From the NCBI RefSeq assembly GCF_001904635.1, contig NZ_MRCB01000033.1, positions 1 through 52,040 on the forward strand: a DNA stretch of 52,040 nucleotides, written 5' to 3'. Positions 39,052-49,400 of the stretch are shown here, piece after piece. Numbering within the stretch: the stretch's first letter is position 1; each line of letters opens with the position of its first letter. Source of the stretch: Hydrococcus rivularis NIES-593 (lineage in GTDB: Bacteria > Cyanobacteriota > Cyanobacteriia > Cyanobacteriales > Microcystaceae). The position numbers were made by a program, and so were the translations under genes. The notes beneath the pieces are model-generated. The model had not been told where the DNA came from and ran no database searches. It worked only from the letters and a program-made list of their open reading frames with translations.

Positions 39052-40412
39052 TATTGCGGTTCTTCACGAATAAAGGCAAAGGGCGGCAAGGTGAGGGTTT
39101 CCCTATCCATCAAGACAAGGGTCGCTAGAAATTGCTCGTTCAATGCGCCGACGACACAAGTATAGAGATAGGTATCCCCTGGGTTAGGCTCTACCTCGAC
39201 TAAAACATTCGTTAGCTCGCTGACTCGTAATTTGAGTCCTTGAGGCAGCTCGTTGCCAGACCGCGTTCCTAAGATTAGCAGCAACGTCCACTCCGATTGA
39301 ATGGGAATAGACCAGGTGACGGCGTACAATCGCAAGAGATTCTCAGCCAAACTAAAATCTCGGTAAGCGCCACGCGCCTGGACAGGGATTTCCATGCCCG
39401 TACTTCTTAACTGGGCGATTATCGCCCCGAACTCTTCAGCAGGCGATTCAACGACCGTATCTCTCAGGGAACGTAGAGATGCTGTAGCCAAAGCCGGGGG
39501 CGGAAGTAAGATCCAAGATAGATTCTGGGCGAACTCGTCTAGCTCGCCTCCCAGCCACAGCCCTACATTCCCTACATTTACGACTTGCTGAGTTAAGTTT
39601 TGTAAGATTTGTGAGAGTTGACTGGTCGGTTGTGCTTCTGTTTGCAGGCAGTATAGCCAATCTAGTAGCTCTGGACTGCTCAGCAGTGCCGCTCCCTGCT
39701 CCCAAGTCAATACCTGCCACAGGGAGCGATTTGGAGATTGTAGCTGTGGGATTAGAGGTTCTAGTTCAGCTTGTATCCCCGATAGAGACGCTAAGCGATT
39801 AGTTGGTATCGCAGGCAGAGGAATGGTAGTCGGTTCCAAACAGCGCAGGTAGAGCAACAAGCGATCGCGATTGCGATCGAACCATGCGTATGGCAGTTCG
39901 TAAGTCCAGTCTGGCTCAGCTTGTAGGTTAGTAGATTGCAGGCGGTCTACGAGTTGGTCGTGGCGGATGAAGCTTTTAATTGTGGCTTGTTCGTGTTCTT
40001 CTCGAACCTCTACCAGCACATAAAAATGGGCGGCATATTCTGGCAAGTCAATGACTGCTCTTGGGAAAGCGATCGCTTCATCTATTAGGGTTCCGGTAGC
40101 CAGCAAACAAAGCTTAAACTCGCCAACCTCTAGATGGCAAACCGCCGCGATCGCGTTGGCATACTGCGGCTGCAATACAGTACAGTTTTCTGAGTTGACC
40201 CGAAGTTCTGCCGCTCGCTCGCTCAGCCACTGCTCGAAACCAAATAACGCTAAAGCGTTGAGATAGGTTTGCCATTGCCGAACTTCATTCGGAATTTGGC
40301 TACTGAGTTGTATGGCTCGGTCAATCTTGTCCGGTTCGAGGAAAATTGTCTCTACGGGCAAGGATTCAAAGTCGAGCAGGAGGTCAGTCGGATCGTTAGG
40401 GAAATTGGTCAT
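39051..40412 (-). CDS. DUF1822-family protein
   Basis: The 453-residue protein matches the cyanobacterial DUF1822 pattern: SLPVETIFLEPDKIDRAIQLSSQI near the N-terminus, RQWQTYLNALALFGFEQWLSERA, and internal strands such as YFYVLVEVREEHEQATIKSFIRHDQL. A C-terminal part (LRLYAVTWSIPIQSEWTLLLILGTRSGNELPQGLKLRV) is beta-rich. No enzyme motif is visible. Its start overlaps the sigma-like gene by 4 bp and its stop overlaps the CHAT-CHASE2 start, so the four genes form one tightly coupled operon. DUF1822 genes commonly accompany CHASE2/CHAT and sigma-like genes in cyanobacteria. Confidence 0.88.
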   Translation of the reverse strand: MTNFPNDPTDLLLDFESLPVETIFLEPDKIDRAIQLSSQIPNEVRQWQTYLNALALFGFEQWLSERAAELRVNSENCTVLQPQYANAIAAVCHLEVGEFKLCLLATGTLIDEAIAFPRAVIDLPEYAAHFYVLVEVREEHEQATIKSFIRHDQLVDRLQSTNLQAEPDWTYELPYAWFDRNRDRLLLYLRCLEPTTIPLPAIPTNRLASLSGIQAELEPLIPQLQSPNRSLWQVLTWEQGAALLSSPELLDWLYCLQTEAQPTSQLSQILQNLTQQVVNVGNVGLWLGGELDEFAQNLSWILLPPPALATASLRSLRDTVVESPAEEFGAIIAQLRSTGMEIPVQARGAYRDFSLAENLLRLYAVTWSIPIQSEWTLLLILGTRSGNELPQGLKLRVSELTNVLVEVEPNPGDTYLYTCVVGALNEQFLATLVLMDRETLTLPPFAFIREEPQ

Positions 40413-41827
40413 GGCGAGTTTCTCCTGGCTTCGAGGTGGCGACAGAGACGCTGGGCAAAAAGACTGCTGGAGGAGCGATTTTTAGCAATGCTGGCTTCTG
40501 TTTCTGCTTCTTCGATTGTGGCAGCAATCTGTTCGTCAAGAGCAGCCTCAACTTTTTGGAGTCGATCTGGATGAGTATAGGTCATGGCTGTTTCTAAAGT
40601 GCGATCGCGCAAATCCTTTAACATTTGCTGCCGGATATCAGCCCGAAATTCCTTGAGCTTGAGCAGGCGACTCACTTGATACTGTGCCTGCAAACCGACA
40701 ACAAGAGCAATTTCCCTCATAGACTGTCCCTGACAGTGAAACAATTCGAGGGCACTCAGGAATTGCCGCGCCTTTTGAGGGTCTTCGAGCTGCAACCGAC
40801 TAAACCGAGCTTGAGTTACCTGTTCTATAGCCCGCTCCAAGCAGCTTATGAATTGCTGGCGGTAAAATGTCAAAAATTCTGCTTGCTCGTTTTCTTCTTC
40901 TGAGTCATTGGTAGGGGCAGATGCCTGAAGGCGCTCGGCGATTAACCGAGTTTTAGGGCGATCGAGGGATTCTTGAGCGGCAAACCCTCCCCTGGCGTAA
41001 ATGCGATACTGGCGCAGGCGCTCTGCTAGGTCTTGCAAACGAGACATAGTATTTTCTGGCAAAAGAGTAAGGTTGGCTGTTTGGCTTAGCAGATGAGCGA
41101 TTTGTTGTAGTTGCTCCCTTGAGGGGGGCAGGCATTTCCCCTTGACTCCAGAGGAGCGCTGCTTGAGGCGATCGCGGCGATAGATAGCGTGATAGCTCTC
41201 TAGCAGAAGGCAAGCAAGCTGAATTTGAGCTGGCGTAAGATTGTGAAATCCCGCCAAAATTCGCTGTAATTGCTTGGGAGTCGTGTCATTGAGGATTGCC
41301 CAGTCGCTGACCAGATAAACGCCGCGTTCTAACAAGAACACATTAAGTTCTCGATGATGTTTTACGAGCCTCGTCGTCCAAGTGGACAAGCTCGCGCGTT
41401 CCGGATCAAAGGTCTGCAAAATCTCAATAGCCATAGATTTATATGCTCTTGGAGATCTTGACGCTCTCAAATCATCCAAAATGTCATCAAGGACGAAAGG
41501 AAACAGATCGTGACGAGTAAAGCCATGTTCGCTGCCAAATTGAACTTCAAGCTGAATGCAAACTTGCTCGATCTGACCGGAGATAAAGCAGCGCAAACAA
41601 CGCTCAGCATTAAGAAAATTGATGTCTTCCTCCAAGGGAGCTTTGGAAGCATCGCGGCGTAAAGCCAGCAGTTGGCGTTGAATGACCGAATCCGCCACGT
41701 CTACTTGAGTTGCCAATTCGGGAAATTGCTGCTGGAAAAACGCTTTAGCTGAGGCAATTTCTTCAACTTTGCGCCTTCCGGTAGCATCAAGTTTTACGAG
41801 TCTCCAGTATCTCGATGCAGCACCCAC
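40409..41827 (-). CDS. Sigma-factor-like regulator heading the CHAT-CHASE2 operon
   Basis: The 472-residue protein starts with GTG at 41827. Its centre has DILDDLRASRSPRAYKSMAIEILQTFDPERASLSTWTTRLVKHHRELN, which resembles the region-2-like helices of sigma-70-type proteins. Later, ALELFHCQGQSMREIALVVGLQAQYQVSRLLKLKEFRADI reads as a region-4 helix-turn-helix. It lacks a clear -10 recognition region and is longer than ECF sigmas, so it may be a divergent sigma or an RNA-polymerase-associated regulator. It is the first gene of the four-gene operon and probably controls it. Confidence 0.7.
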   Translation of the reverse strand: MGAASRYWRLVKLDATGRRKVEEIASAKAFFQQQFPELATQVDVADSVIQRQLLALRRDASKAPLEEDINFLNAERCLRCFISGQIEQVCIQLEVQFGSEHGFTRHDLFPFVLDDILDDLRASRSPRAYKSMAIEILQTFDPERASLSTWTTRLVKHHRELNVFLLERGVYLVSDWAILNDTTPKQLQRILAGFHNLTPAQIQLACLLLESYHAIYRRDRLKQRSSGVKGKCLPPSREQLQQIAHLLSQTANLTLLPENTMSRLQDLAERLRQYRIYARGGFAAQESLDRPKTRLIAERLQASAPTNDSEEENEQAEFLTFYRQQFISCLERAIEQVTQARFSRLQLEDPQKARQFLSALELFHCQGQSMREIALVVGLQAQYQVSRLLKLKEFRADIRQQMLKDLRDRTLETAMTYTHPDRLQKVEAALDEQIAATIEEAETEASIAKNRSSSSLFAQRLCRHLEARRNSP

Positions 41828-42057
41828 AGTTATTAGACCTAGCTCGGACTAATTACATAATGAAACCTCCTGCGGCTAAGCGATCTAAGCTCTTAACTTT
41901 TGTTTGTAGTCGTTTTCTTGACTGAGGTCTTTTCTGTCAACCTTACCTATTTCTAAATGCGCCGAACTTATGCAGCTATTAATCTGCATAGAGCAACAGA
42001 GCAAGTAAGATGGCATCGCATTTATGCTTATCCTCTCTGAATTGACAGTTCTACAGC

Positions 42058-42076
42058 AAGCGCATAGCGCTTTTTT
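42058..42076 (+). terminator. Small hairpin with T-run
   Basis: AAGCGC ATA GCGCTT followed by TTTT forms a 6-bp stem terminator on the plus strand, but no plus-strand gene ends here. It lies in the 304-bp gap between the operon start and the methyltransferase stop. The rest of that gap shows no supported gene. Confidence 0.35.
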
Positions 42077-42131
42077 GCATATCCTTCACTCGTTTGGAGA
42101 GAAAGTCAAATAGCCGCTAACCAAATAGCAC

Positions 42132-43439
42132 CTATTTTGCCACAGCCGCCAATCTAGGACTAATTGTGAATTGCGAATGGGATCGGTAGTATCGTGTCGC
42201 TTGCGATAGTTTGAGCTGAAGTAGTCTTTCATCGCCCAACTTTTGCCGCAGAGTTGGCTTAAAGGGTGACGCATTAAGGGTGCGAATAATCTCTGCTGCC
42301 ACAGCTTTGGCTAATAGTGGCGGTACGGAATTGCCAACCTGCCGAAATCCATGCCATTTGGTCGCATGAAATCTAAACCAGTCGGGATAGGAATGCAGTC
42401 GTGCTGCTTCTCTGACCGTAATACATCTTGGCGTAAATGGATGAATTGGTCTGGCAGAGGTGAAAGCCCCATTATACTTATTGGTTCCGGCTCTTAGCGT
42501 GTTACAAATCCCATCGGGATGCAGCTTGTGGAAACGACTGATCTTTTCGGTTTCGCCGTGACGAGTTTCTTGAAAGCGTTTAATCGTTTCAGCGGTGTGT
42601 CTGGTTCGTATGCTTGAGGAGAGAATTTGCAAATTATATTCGCGATCGTATGAATAATCATTTTCCAACTGTTTGATCCCCCGAAGGATGAGAGCATAAT
42701 GACTAGAACCCTTGCATTCAGCGATAACCCAATCTTTTCTTAGTAATTCTGGATAATGTTCTACTTCAGGTAAATCTCCGATGGCATCCCACACTGTCGG
42801 GGCAGTGGGTAGATTGGATAATTTTTTATATTTGGAGTTATTTAACCGAACTGGTTGAGTGATTGGCTGAGGGTATTTGGGTAATTCAAAATCCTCTCTT
42901 GCTCCCAGGAGAAATAATCTTTCGCGAGCTTGCGGAACTCCGTAACAAGCAGCATTGAGAACTTGATAATTTTTTTGTACTTGGTAACCTTGAAACTGAA
43001 ATTCTTGTATCAAAGTTTCGAGGATTTTTTGTTGTTTTCCAACAGCCAATCCCCGTACATTTTCCATGACGAAAAATTTGGGCTTTAACTCCAAAACTAC
43101 TCTCAGAAACTGAAAGACAAGGGAGTTACGCGGATCGTCAACTACTCGTTTGCCAATTAGTGAAAATCCTTGACAGGGAGGTCCTCCAAAAACTACATCG
43201 ATATCGCGATCGCCAATTGCCGATTGACTTCTAATTTCTGCTCCCGTTATTTCAGTTATATCTCGACATAAAACAGTCCAGAAAGGAAAATTATATTCAT
43301 GAGTCGCGCAGTGAATCGGATCGATTTCTACAGCAGCAAGCACGTCAAATCCTGCCTGTTCAAAACCGAGAGTCATTCCCCCCGCACCTGCGAATAAGTC
43401 TACTGCAATAGGTCGCTCGCGATCGCTTTTCTTGACCAT
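42132..43439 (-). CDS. Orphan DNA (cytosine-5) methyltransferase
   Basis: The 435-residue enzyme has the C5 methyltransferase motifs in order: DLFAGAGGMTLGFEQAGF (motif I, SAM binding), the VEID loop, GGPPCQGFSLIG with catalytic Cys89 (motif IV), MENVRG (motif VI), and GNSVPPLLAKAVAAEI (motif X). No restriction gene neighbours it. The motif I to IV region, FDVLAAVEIDPIHCATHEYNFP, resembles XorII-type CGATCG methylases such as M.Ssp6803I. That palindrome is the core of HIP1, abundant in this genome. Specificity is inferred from resemblance, not shown. Confidence 0.93.
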   Translation of the reverse strand: MVKKSDRERPIAVDLFAGAGGMTLGFEQAGFDVLAAVEIDPIHCATHEYNFPFWTVLCRDITEITGAEIRSQSAIGDRDIDVVFGGPPCQGFSLIGKRVVDDPRNSLVFQFLRVVLELKPKFFVMENVRGLAVGKQQKILETLIQEFQFQGYQVQKNYQVLNAACYGVPQARERLFLLGAREDFELPKYPQPITQPVRLNNSKYKKLSNLPTAPTVWDAIGDLPEVEHYPELLRKDWVIAECKGSSHYALILRGIKQLENDYSYDREYNLQILSSSIRTRHTAETIKRFQETRHGETEKISRFHKLHPDGICNTLRAGTNKYNGAFTSARPIHPFTPRCITVREAARLHSYPDWFRFHATKWHGFRQVGNSVPPLLAKAVAAEIIRTLNASPFKPTLRQKLGDERLLQLKLSQATRYYRSHSQFTISPRLAAVAK

Positions 43440-43460
43440 TCCAATTACTTAAGCACGCTC

Positions 43461-44255
43461 TTAAAATTCAACGATAACGGGAGCGTGATCGCTAGGCTGA
43501 GGAAGCTTTCTCGGTTCTACGTCAATCCTACAGCTAATCGCTCTTTCATAGAGTTGGGGGGTTAAATAGTGATGGTCGATTCGCCATCCTCGGTTGCGTT
43601 GAAATCCTCCGTGGCGATAGTCCCACCAACTAAAATATCCGCCTTCGGCAGTAAATTTGCGAAAGGCATCCTTTAAACCAATTGCTAGGACTTCCTGTAG
43701 CGCTTGGCGTTCGCGGGGAGAAGCCATGATATGATTTTCTTTTCCTTTGGGATCGTAAATATCTCTATCTTCTAAAGCAATATTGAAGTCTCCACAGACG
43801 CAAAGTTCCTCCGAGCTTTTTTCGCGCAGCGTTTTTAAATAGTCTTTTAGCACTTTAAGCCAACGCAGTTTATATTCATATTTCTCGCTATCGACAGCAG
43901 CACCATTTGGCACGTATAAATTAACAATCCGAATCTCATCAATAACGCCAGTAATAACTCGCTTTTGTGAGTCAAAATCCGAATCTTTAGCTAGCAAATC
44001 GCCTAAAACAGGAGCAAAACCCGTACTTATTTGCGTTAATGGCTGTAGGCTAAAAATCGCTACCCCATTATAAGATTTTTGCCCAGAGATATAGAGATGA
44101 TATCCAAGTTTTTCAAAACAATCTCTAGGAAAATCTGCATCAGTTACCTTCGTTTCTTGTAAACAAAGAACATCGACAGGATTTTTTTGTAGCCAATCTA
44201 CTACGTGCTGCTGGCGAGTGCGAATTGAATTAACATTCCAAGTGACAATTTTCAT
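43461..44255 (-). CDS. xth: Exodeoxyribonuclease III (AP endonuclease family)
   Basis: The 264-residue enzyme cuts DNA at abasic sites. It has KIVTWNVNSIRTRQ (Asn7 ligand), LCLQETKVTDADFP (catalytic Glu), the YVPNGAAVD loop, CGDFNIALEDRDIYDP (Asp/Asn pair), and the end motif RGWRIDHHYLTP with SDHAPVIVEF (active His). The length is normal. It is followed on the same strand by the cytosine methyltransferase after about 20 bp, so the two could share a transcript. Confidence 0.96.
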   Translation of the reverse strand: MKIVTWNVNSIRTRQQHVVDWLQKNPVDVLCLQETKVTDADFPRDCFEKLGYHLYISGQKSYNGVAIFSLQPLTQISTGFAPVLGDLLAKDSDFDSQKRVITGVIDEIRIVNLYVPNGAAVDSEKYEYKLRWLKVLKDYLKTLREKSSEELCVCGDFNIALEDRDIYDPKGKENHIMASPRERQALQEVLAIGLKDAFRKFTAEGGYFSWWDYRHGGFQRNRGWRIDHHYLTPQLYERAISCRIDVEPRKLPQPSDHAPVIVEF

Positions 44256-44421
44256 GGGTTATGGCTGCTAATTCGAGTAGAAACAGAAATCTTAACATTT
44301 TTATGTCTAAATTGAGCAAAACGGGGAGATTTATTTTAACAATTTAAGTATCTTACAAATTAAGAATAAAATCGTTCAAATCTATCGCTTAAAATTGGAA
44401 TAGAGAACGAGCGAAACTTTC

Positions 44422-45666
44422 TTGACTAATCCTCTCAACATTATTGTCATCGGCGGCGGGGCTGCCGGATTTTTCGGGGCAATTACCTGTGCTGCCGCCC
44501 ATCCCCATACCCAAGTAACGTTACTAGAAGCAGGGCACACTCCTTTAACGAAGGTGCGAATTTCTGGTGGGGGAAGGTGTAATGTTACCCACCACTGTTT
44601 CGATCCCGCTCAATTAGTACGATCCTATCCTAGAGGAGGGAGAGAACTGCGAGGCGCTTTTAGTCGCTTTCAACCCAAAGATACCATCGCTTGGTTTGAG
44701 TCTCGCGGCGTTCGCTTAAAAACCGAGGCGGATGGCAGGATGTTTCCCGTAACAGATAATTCGGAAACAATTGTCAATTGCCTGATGGAAACGGCAAGAC
44801 AAACGGGAGTCAAATTGCGCACCAAGGCAATGGTCAAATCTGTGAGGAAAAAATCGGATTCTTCCGCACAAAAAGGGTTTGAGGTGGAGTTAAAAACGGG
44901 AGAAATTTTAAAGTGCGATCGCCTGTTAATTGCAACGGGAAACAATCCGTTGGGCTATCGTTTTGCCAAAGAGTTAGGACACGCGATCGAACCTCCAGTT
45001 CCTTCTCTTTTTACGTTCAATATTAACGATCCTCGCCTGCAAAATTTAGCCGGAGTTAGCGTTGAAAATGCCCGCGTGCATCTCGCGAATCCTGGAAAAA
45101 ATCTGCTCGAACAAACGGGAGCATTATTGATTACTCATTGGGGACTTAGCGGTCCAGCGATTTTAAAATTATCTGCTTGGGGAGCGAGAGTTTTATACGA
45201 ACATCGCTATCAAATGTCTTTGGTAATTAATTGGGTTCCTACTCATAATCCAGAAACTTTAAGACAATATTTATTAGAACTTAAATCGAACAATCCCAAG
45301 CGTAAAATTTCCAGTTATTCTCCTTTACCGATTCCAAAACGTCTTTGGCAGAGATTCCTGACTTTTGTTGGCATCGATAGGCAAATGACTTGGGCACAAT
45401 TATCCAAGGGAGCTTTGAATGAATTAGTTCGAGAACTGACACAAGGACAATATCAAATTCAAGGAAAAGGCGTTTTTAAAGAAGAATTTGTTACCTGCGG
45501 CGGCATAAAGTTAAAGGAGGTCGATTTTAAAACGATGGAAAGCAAAATTTGTCCCGGACTTTATTTTGCAGGTGAGGTTCTCGACATCGATGGAATTACG
45601 GGCGGATTTAATTTTCAAAGTGCTTGGACGACTGCTTGGCTAGCAGGTAATGCGATGGGGAAATAA
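44422..45666 (+). CDS. HI0933/YhiN-type flavoprotein
   Basis: The 414-residue protein starts with TTG. It has the FAD-binding motif NIIVIGGGAAGFFGAITCAAA at the N-terminus and the family signature VRISGGGRCNVTH. A second FAD contact appears as LLIATGNNPLGY, and GLYFAGEVLDIDGITGGFNFQSAWTTAWLAG closes the fold. These proteins are often listed as aminoacetone-oxidase-like or NAD(P)/FAD-dependent oxidoreductases; the physiological substrate is not known. Diverges from xth with a 166-bp gap. Confidence 0.93.
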   Translation: MTNPLNIIVIGGGAAGFFGAITCAAAHPHTQVTLLEAGHTPLTKVRISGGGRCNVTHHCFDPAQLVRSYPRGGRELRGAFSRFQPKDTIAWFESRGVRLKTEADGRMFPVTDNSETIVNCLMETARQTGVKLRTKAMVKSVRKKSDSSAQKGFEVELKTGEILKCDRLLIATGNNPLGYRFAKELGHAIEPPVPSLFTFNINDPRLQNLAGVSVENARVHLANPGKNLLEQTGALLITHWGLSGPAILKLSAWGARVLYEHRYQMSLVINWVPTHNPETLRQYLLELKSNNPKRKISSYSPLPIPKRLWQRFLTFVGIDRQMTWAQLSKGALNELVRELTQGQYQIQGKGVFKEEFVTCGGIKLKEVDFKTMESKICPGLYFAGEVLDIDGITGGFNFQSAWTTAWLAGNAMGK

Positions 45667-45984
45667 TCTAGCAGTTCTCTTTTAGATGAGGTACATAACT
45701 TATAGTTTTAAGGCAGAAGTAAGAAGGTAGACTATACCTCACTTAGAAAGAGAAACGCTATATAGCGATCGCAGCATCAGATTGTTACTTATCGCTCAAA
45801 GTTGGGAATGCTGAGAACAAAAGTAATTATCTTCTTAGCTTCTCAGTAACGATAATGATTCAGTTTAACTTTCTCAAGCCCACAAAACCAAACAATACTG
45901 ATGTGATCGAATCTTCATTCAAGAGTCAGTTAGAAAGAAATTTGAGATTAATTGAGCCAACTTGCCAACACTCAAAAAAGCTTT
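45667..45984. other. Intergenic stretch without a supported gene
   Basis: About 320 bp of AT-rich sequence between the flavoprotein stop and the hli terminator. I see no ORF with coding character, RNA gene or clear promoter. Confidence 0.5.
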
Positions 45985-46022
45985 CCCCCGTTAGGTTTCA
46001 AATTTTAGAAACCTGACGGGGG
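45985..46022 (-). terminator. Strong hairpin terminator of the hli gene
   Basis: CCCCCGTTAGGTTTC and GAAACCTGACGGGGG form a 15-bp stem with one mismatch and an 8-nt loop. On the minus strand the stem is followed by AAAGCTTTTTTG, giving a U-run for termination of the hli transcript. It can act in both directions. Confidence 0.8.
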
Positions 46023-46072
46023 ATTGTGTATATCTTAAATCGATCCGGCTCGACTTAGCAGATTCAATTGGA

Positions 46073-46216
46073 TTACATTAAGCCCAATTGAGAGAGGATT
46101 CCTTGGCCGGTCAGCAGTTCGGTAAGCACGCCAATGGTGAAGCCCAGCATAGCTAGACGACCGTTCCAGCTTTCAGCAAAAGCGGTGAAACCAAATTTAG
46201 CCTCTTTGTTTTCCAT
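46073..46216 (-). CDS. hli: High-light-inducible protein
   Basis: This 47-residue ORF carries the chlorophyll-binding signature FAESWNGRLAMLGF, the single membrane helix of Hlip/Scp proteins, followed by TIGVLTELLTGQGILSQLGLM. Such small proteins bind chlorophyll and carotenoid in thylakoids and protect photosystem II assembly under high light. It is a one-helix form of usual size. A strong terminator follows. The gene is good evidence for an oxygenic phototroph. Confidence 0.95.
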   Translation of the reverse strand: MENKEAKFGFTAFAESWNGRLAMLGFTIGVLTELLTGQGILSQLGLM

Positions 46217-46495
46217 AAGTCGTAACCCCTATAGATGAGTGCAGTTGCAGTTTAGTCAAGTATCTGTAGTCAAATTTAACTTAAAATTTAAAACTTTGCA
46301 ACATTTATTTATATTCTGGCAATGCGATCGCGAAAACCATTATCCTGTAAGTTTTGCTACAAATTACTACCGCAACTCTATTACCTCTCTGTCAAGACTC
46401 TAAAATAAAAGTGAACGACGACCAGCGATCGAACAACTAATAACTGGTAACTGTTTTATGACCCCCATTCGAGGGAAATGCATTGAGGGGTAAAA

Positions 46496-49400
46496 ATGAC
46501 CAATCGCGCTTGCGCTTCCCCGGTGACGAAGCATCCGATGGTTTTGGCGCTGCATACCGCCGTCCAGGGGAGAGCTAGATTTAAAGTTAGAGGACTTTAT
46601 CGCTCAGACGAACTCAAAGAATATTTAGAGTCGCGCTTGTCAAGTAAAAAAGGGATTAATTTTGTATCGGCTCGTCCGGCAACGGGTCATATTATTGTCC
46701 GCTTCGATCCGGAATGTAGTTATAAAGCGATCGCACAAGCAATTGAAAAGTTGGTATTAGACTACAGAAATCAGAAGGCAGAAGCTCCAAGGCAGAAGTC
46801 GGAAGTCAGAAGTAAATCTCTCCCAACTCCTCCAACTCCCCCTAAACTCCCTATCCCCCCACAATCCCCATCTCCTCGTCTTCCTGCCGAACCATGGCAT
46901 CTCAAAGACGCAGGAGCGATCGCAGCTGAATTAGAAACCTCGGCGGAAGTGGGATTAGCGAGCCGAGCAGCTAGAGAAAAACTGCAACGATACGGAGCCA
47001 ACGCCCTATCAGAAACGCCCCCTCGCTCCGGGCTAAGCATTTTGCTCGACTACTTCAAATCCGTACCCGTTGCCTTGCTTGCGGCTGCGGCAGGGCTTTC
47101 CCTAGTTACAGGAGGCGTAGCAGATGCCGTTGTCATTATGGGGGTAGTAGCCCTAAATGCTGCTCTCGGTTACGCCACAGAAAGCCAATCGGAACGAATT
47201 ATCCATTCTCTCAAGCACCTAGTCAAACCCTCTGCCTTTGTTATCAGAGATGGCAATTTAGTCGAAATTAGCGCCCAAGAAATCGTTCCCGGAGATATTT
47301 TGGTTCTCAAACCGGGCAGCTACGTACCAGCAGACGCAAGGCTGATCGAAGCCGATCGCCTCAGCGTTGATGAGTCTGCCTTAACGGGCGAGAGCATCCC
47401 CGTAACGAAAACACCTGAAACCCTTACTCGTCCAGACGCTCCCCTCGCCGAACGCACCAACATGGTCTACATGGGGACGATCGTCACGGGAGGGCAAGGG
47501 CTAGCCGTAGTCGTTGCCACGGGACAAAATACAGAGATGGGAACGATTCAAACCCTGGTAGGCGAGACCATCGTCCCGCAAACCCCCATGGAAAAACAAC
47601 TCGATCGCGCGGGAAGTCAACTCGTCCTGGCATCGAGCGCAGTTTGCGGCATTGTTTTTGGGATCGGTTTATTGCGCGGCTACGGCACTCTCCAGATGCT
47701 CAAGACATCCATCTCTCTAGCAGTAGCTGCGGTTCCCGAAGGATTGCCAACAGTTGCCACGACAACTCTAGCGCTCGGCATCAACAATATGAGGAAGCAT
47801 CACGTCCTCATCCGCCGCCTCGATGCAGTAGAAGCCTTGGGTTCCATTCAGACCATCTGCCTGGATAAGACGGGAACGCTCACGACCAATCAAATGTCAG
47901 TCGTAGAACTGTACGTGAATGGACGATCCATTCAGCGCTTCGATGGAAAATTCCTGGTGGAGGAAGAAGCAATCGACCCCTACACCAGGGACAACCTGAC
48001 AAAACTGATGCTGGTTTCAGTTCTGTGTAACGATAGCGAAGCGAACTCGGATGAGAATGGATTTTACGTTCTCAATGGCTCGTCAACTGAGAACGCCCTG
48101 ATCCAGATGGCAATTGAGGCTGGGACGAACGCGATCGCGCTCAGGGAAAAATATCCGCGTCTGGAAACCAGCCACCGCTCCGAAAACCACAATTTCATGA
48201 CCACCGTTCACCTCAACGAACGTCATAAATTTATTGCCGTTAAGGGAAATCCGACAGAAGTCATCGATCTGTGTAGCTGGCAGATTAAGAATGGGGAAAA
48301 AGTTCCTCTAAGCGAAGCAGACAAGTTGGCGATCGAGGCAGAAAACGAGCGCATGGCAGGCAAGGCGCTCAGAGTGCTGGCAGCCGCTTACAGGGAAAGC
48401 GATCTAGAAGAAGATAGCAACGGCAATCCTCCAGAAGATCTAATTTGGCTGGGACTGATCGGCATGGCAGATCCGATCCGGCATGGCGTCAAAGACTTGA
48501 TGGGCAACTTCCATCAGGCGGGCATCGATACGATCATGATCACTGGCGATCAAAGTCCTACTGCCTACGCCATCGGCAAAGAATTGAATCTGAGTCGGGG
48601 CGAGCAACTGCAAATCTTAGATTCAACCCACCTCATTGAAATCGATCCCGAAGTCATGAAGGGACTGTGCCAGCGCGTACACGTCTTTGCCCGGATCAGT
48701 CCTTCTCACAAACTGCAAATCGTTCAGGCATTGCAGCAAGCTGGAAGAGTCGTTGCCATGACGGGAGATGGAATCAATGACGCTCCGGCGCTCAAGGCAG
48801 CCGAAGTCGGAATTGCCATGGGGCATACGGGAACCGATGTCGCCCGCGAAGTAGCCGATGTGGTAATAGAGGATGACAACCTCGAAACCATGATTATTGC
48901 CGTCAGTCAGGGAAGGACTATCTACAACAACATCAGAAAAGCCGTTCACTTCCTGCTCTCTACCAACACCAGCGAGATCCTGGTCATGCTCTTTGCTACG
49001 GTAGGGGGTCTGGGTCAGCCTCTCAATGCCATGCAACTCCTTTGGCTCAACCTAGTGACCGATATTTTCCCCGGTCTCGGTCTTGCCTTAGAGCAGCCAG
49101 AACCCGACGTACTCAGCCAGCCTCCTCGTCCTCCCGAAGAACCAATCCTCAAGCGATCGGACTTTCAGCGCATTACCGCAGAGTCAGTTACCTTATCGGC
49201 TAGCGTTCTGGGTTCCTATATATACGGCATCCTGCGCTATGGCATCGGACTCCAGGCAAGCACGATCGCATTTATGAGCATGGTTGCAGCGCAACTCATG
49301 CATGCCCTGAGCTGCCGTTCTGAAAAACACCGCGTTTGGAGTAAAACCAAACTGCCGCCGAATCGGTATTTAGGTGCCGCTCTAGGAGGGTCGTTCGCGC

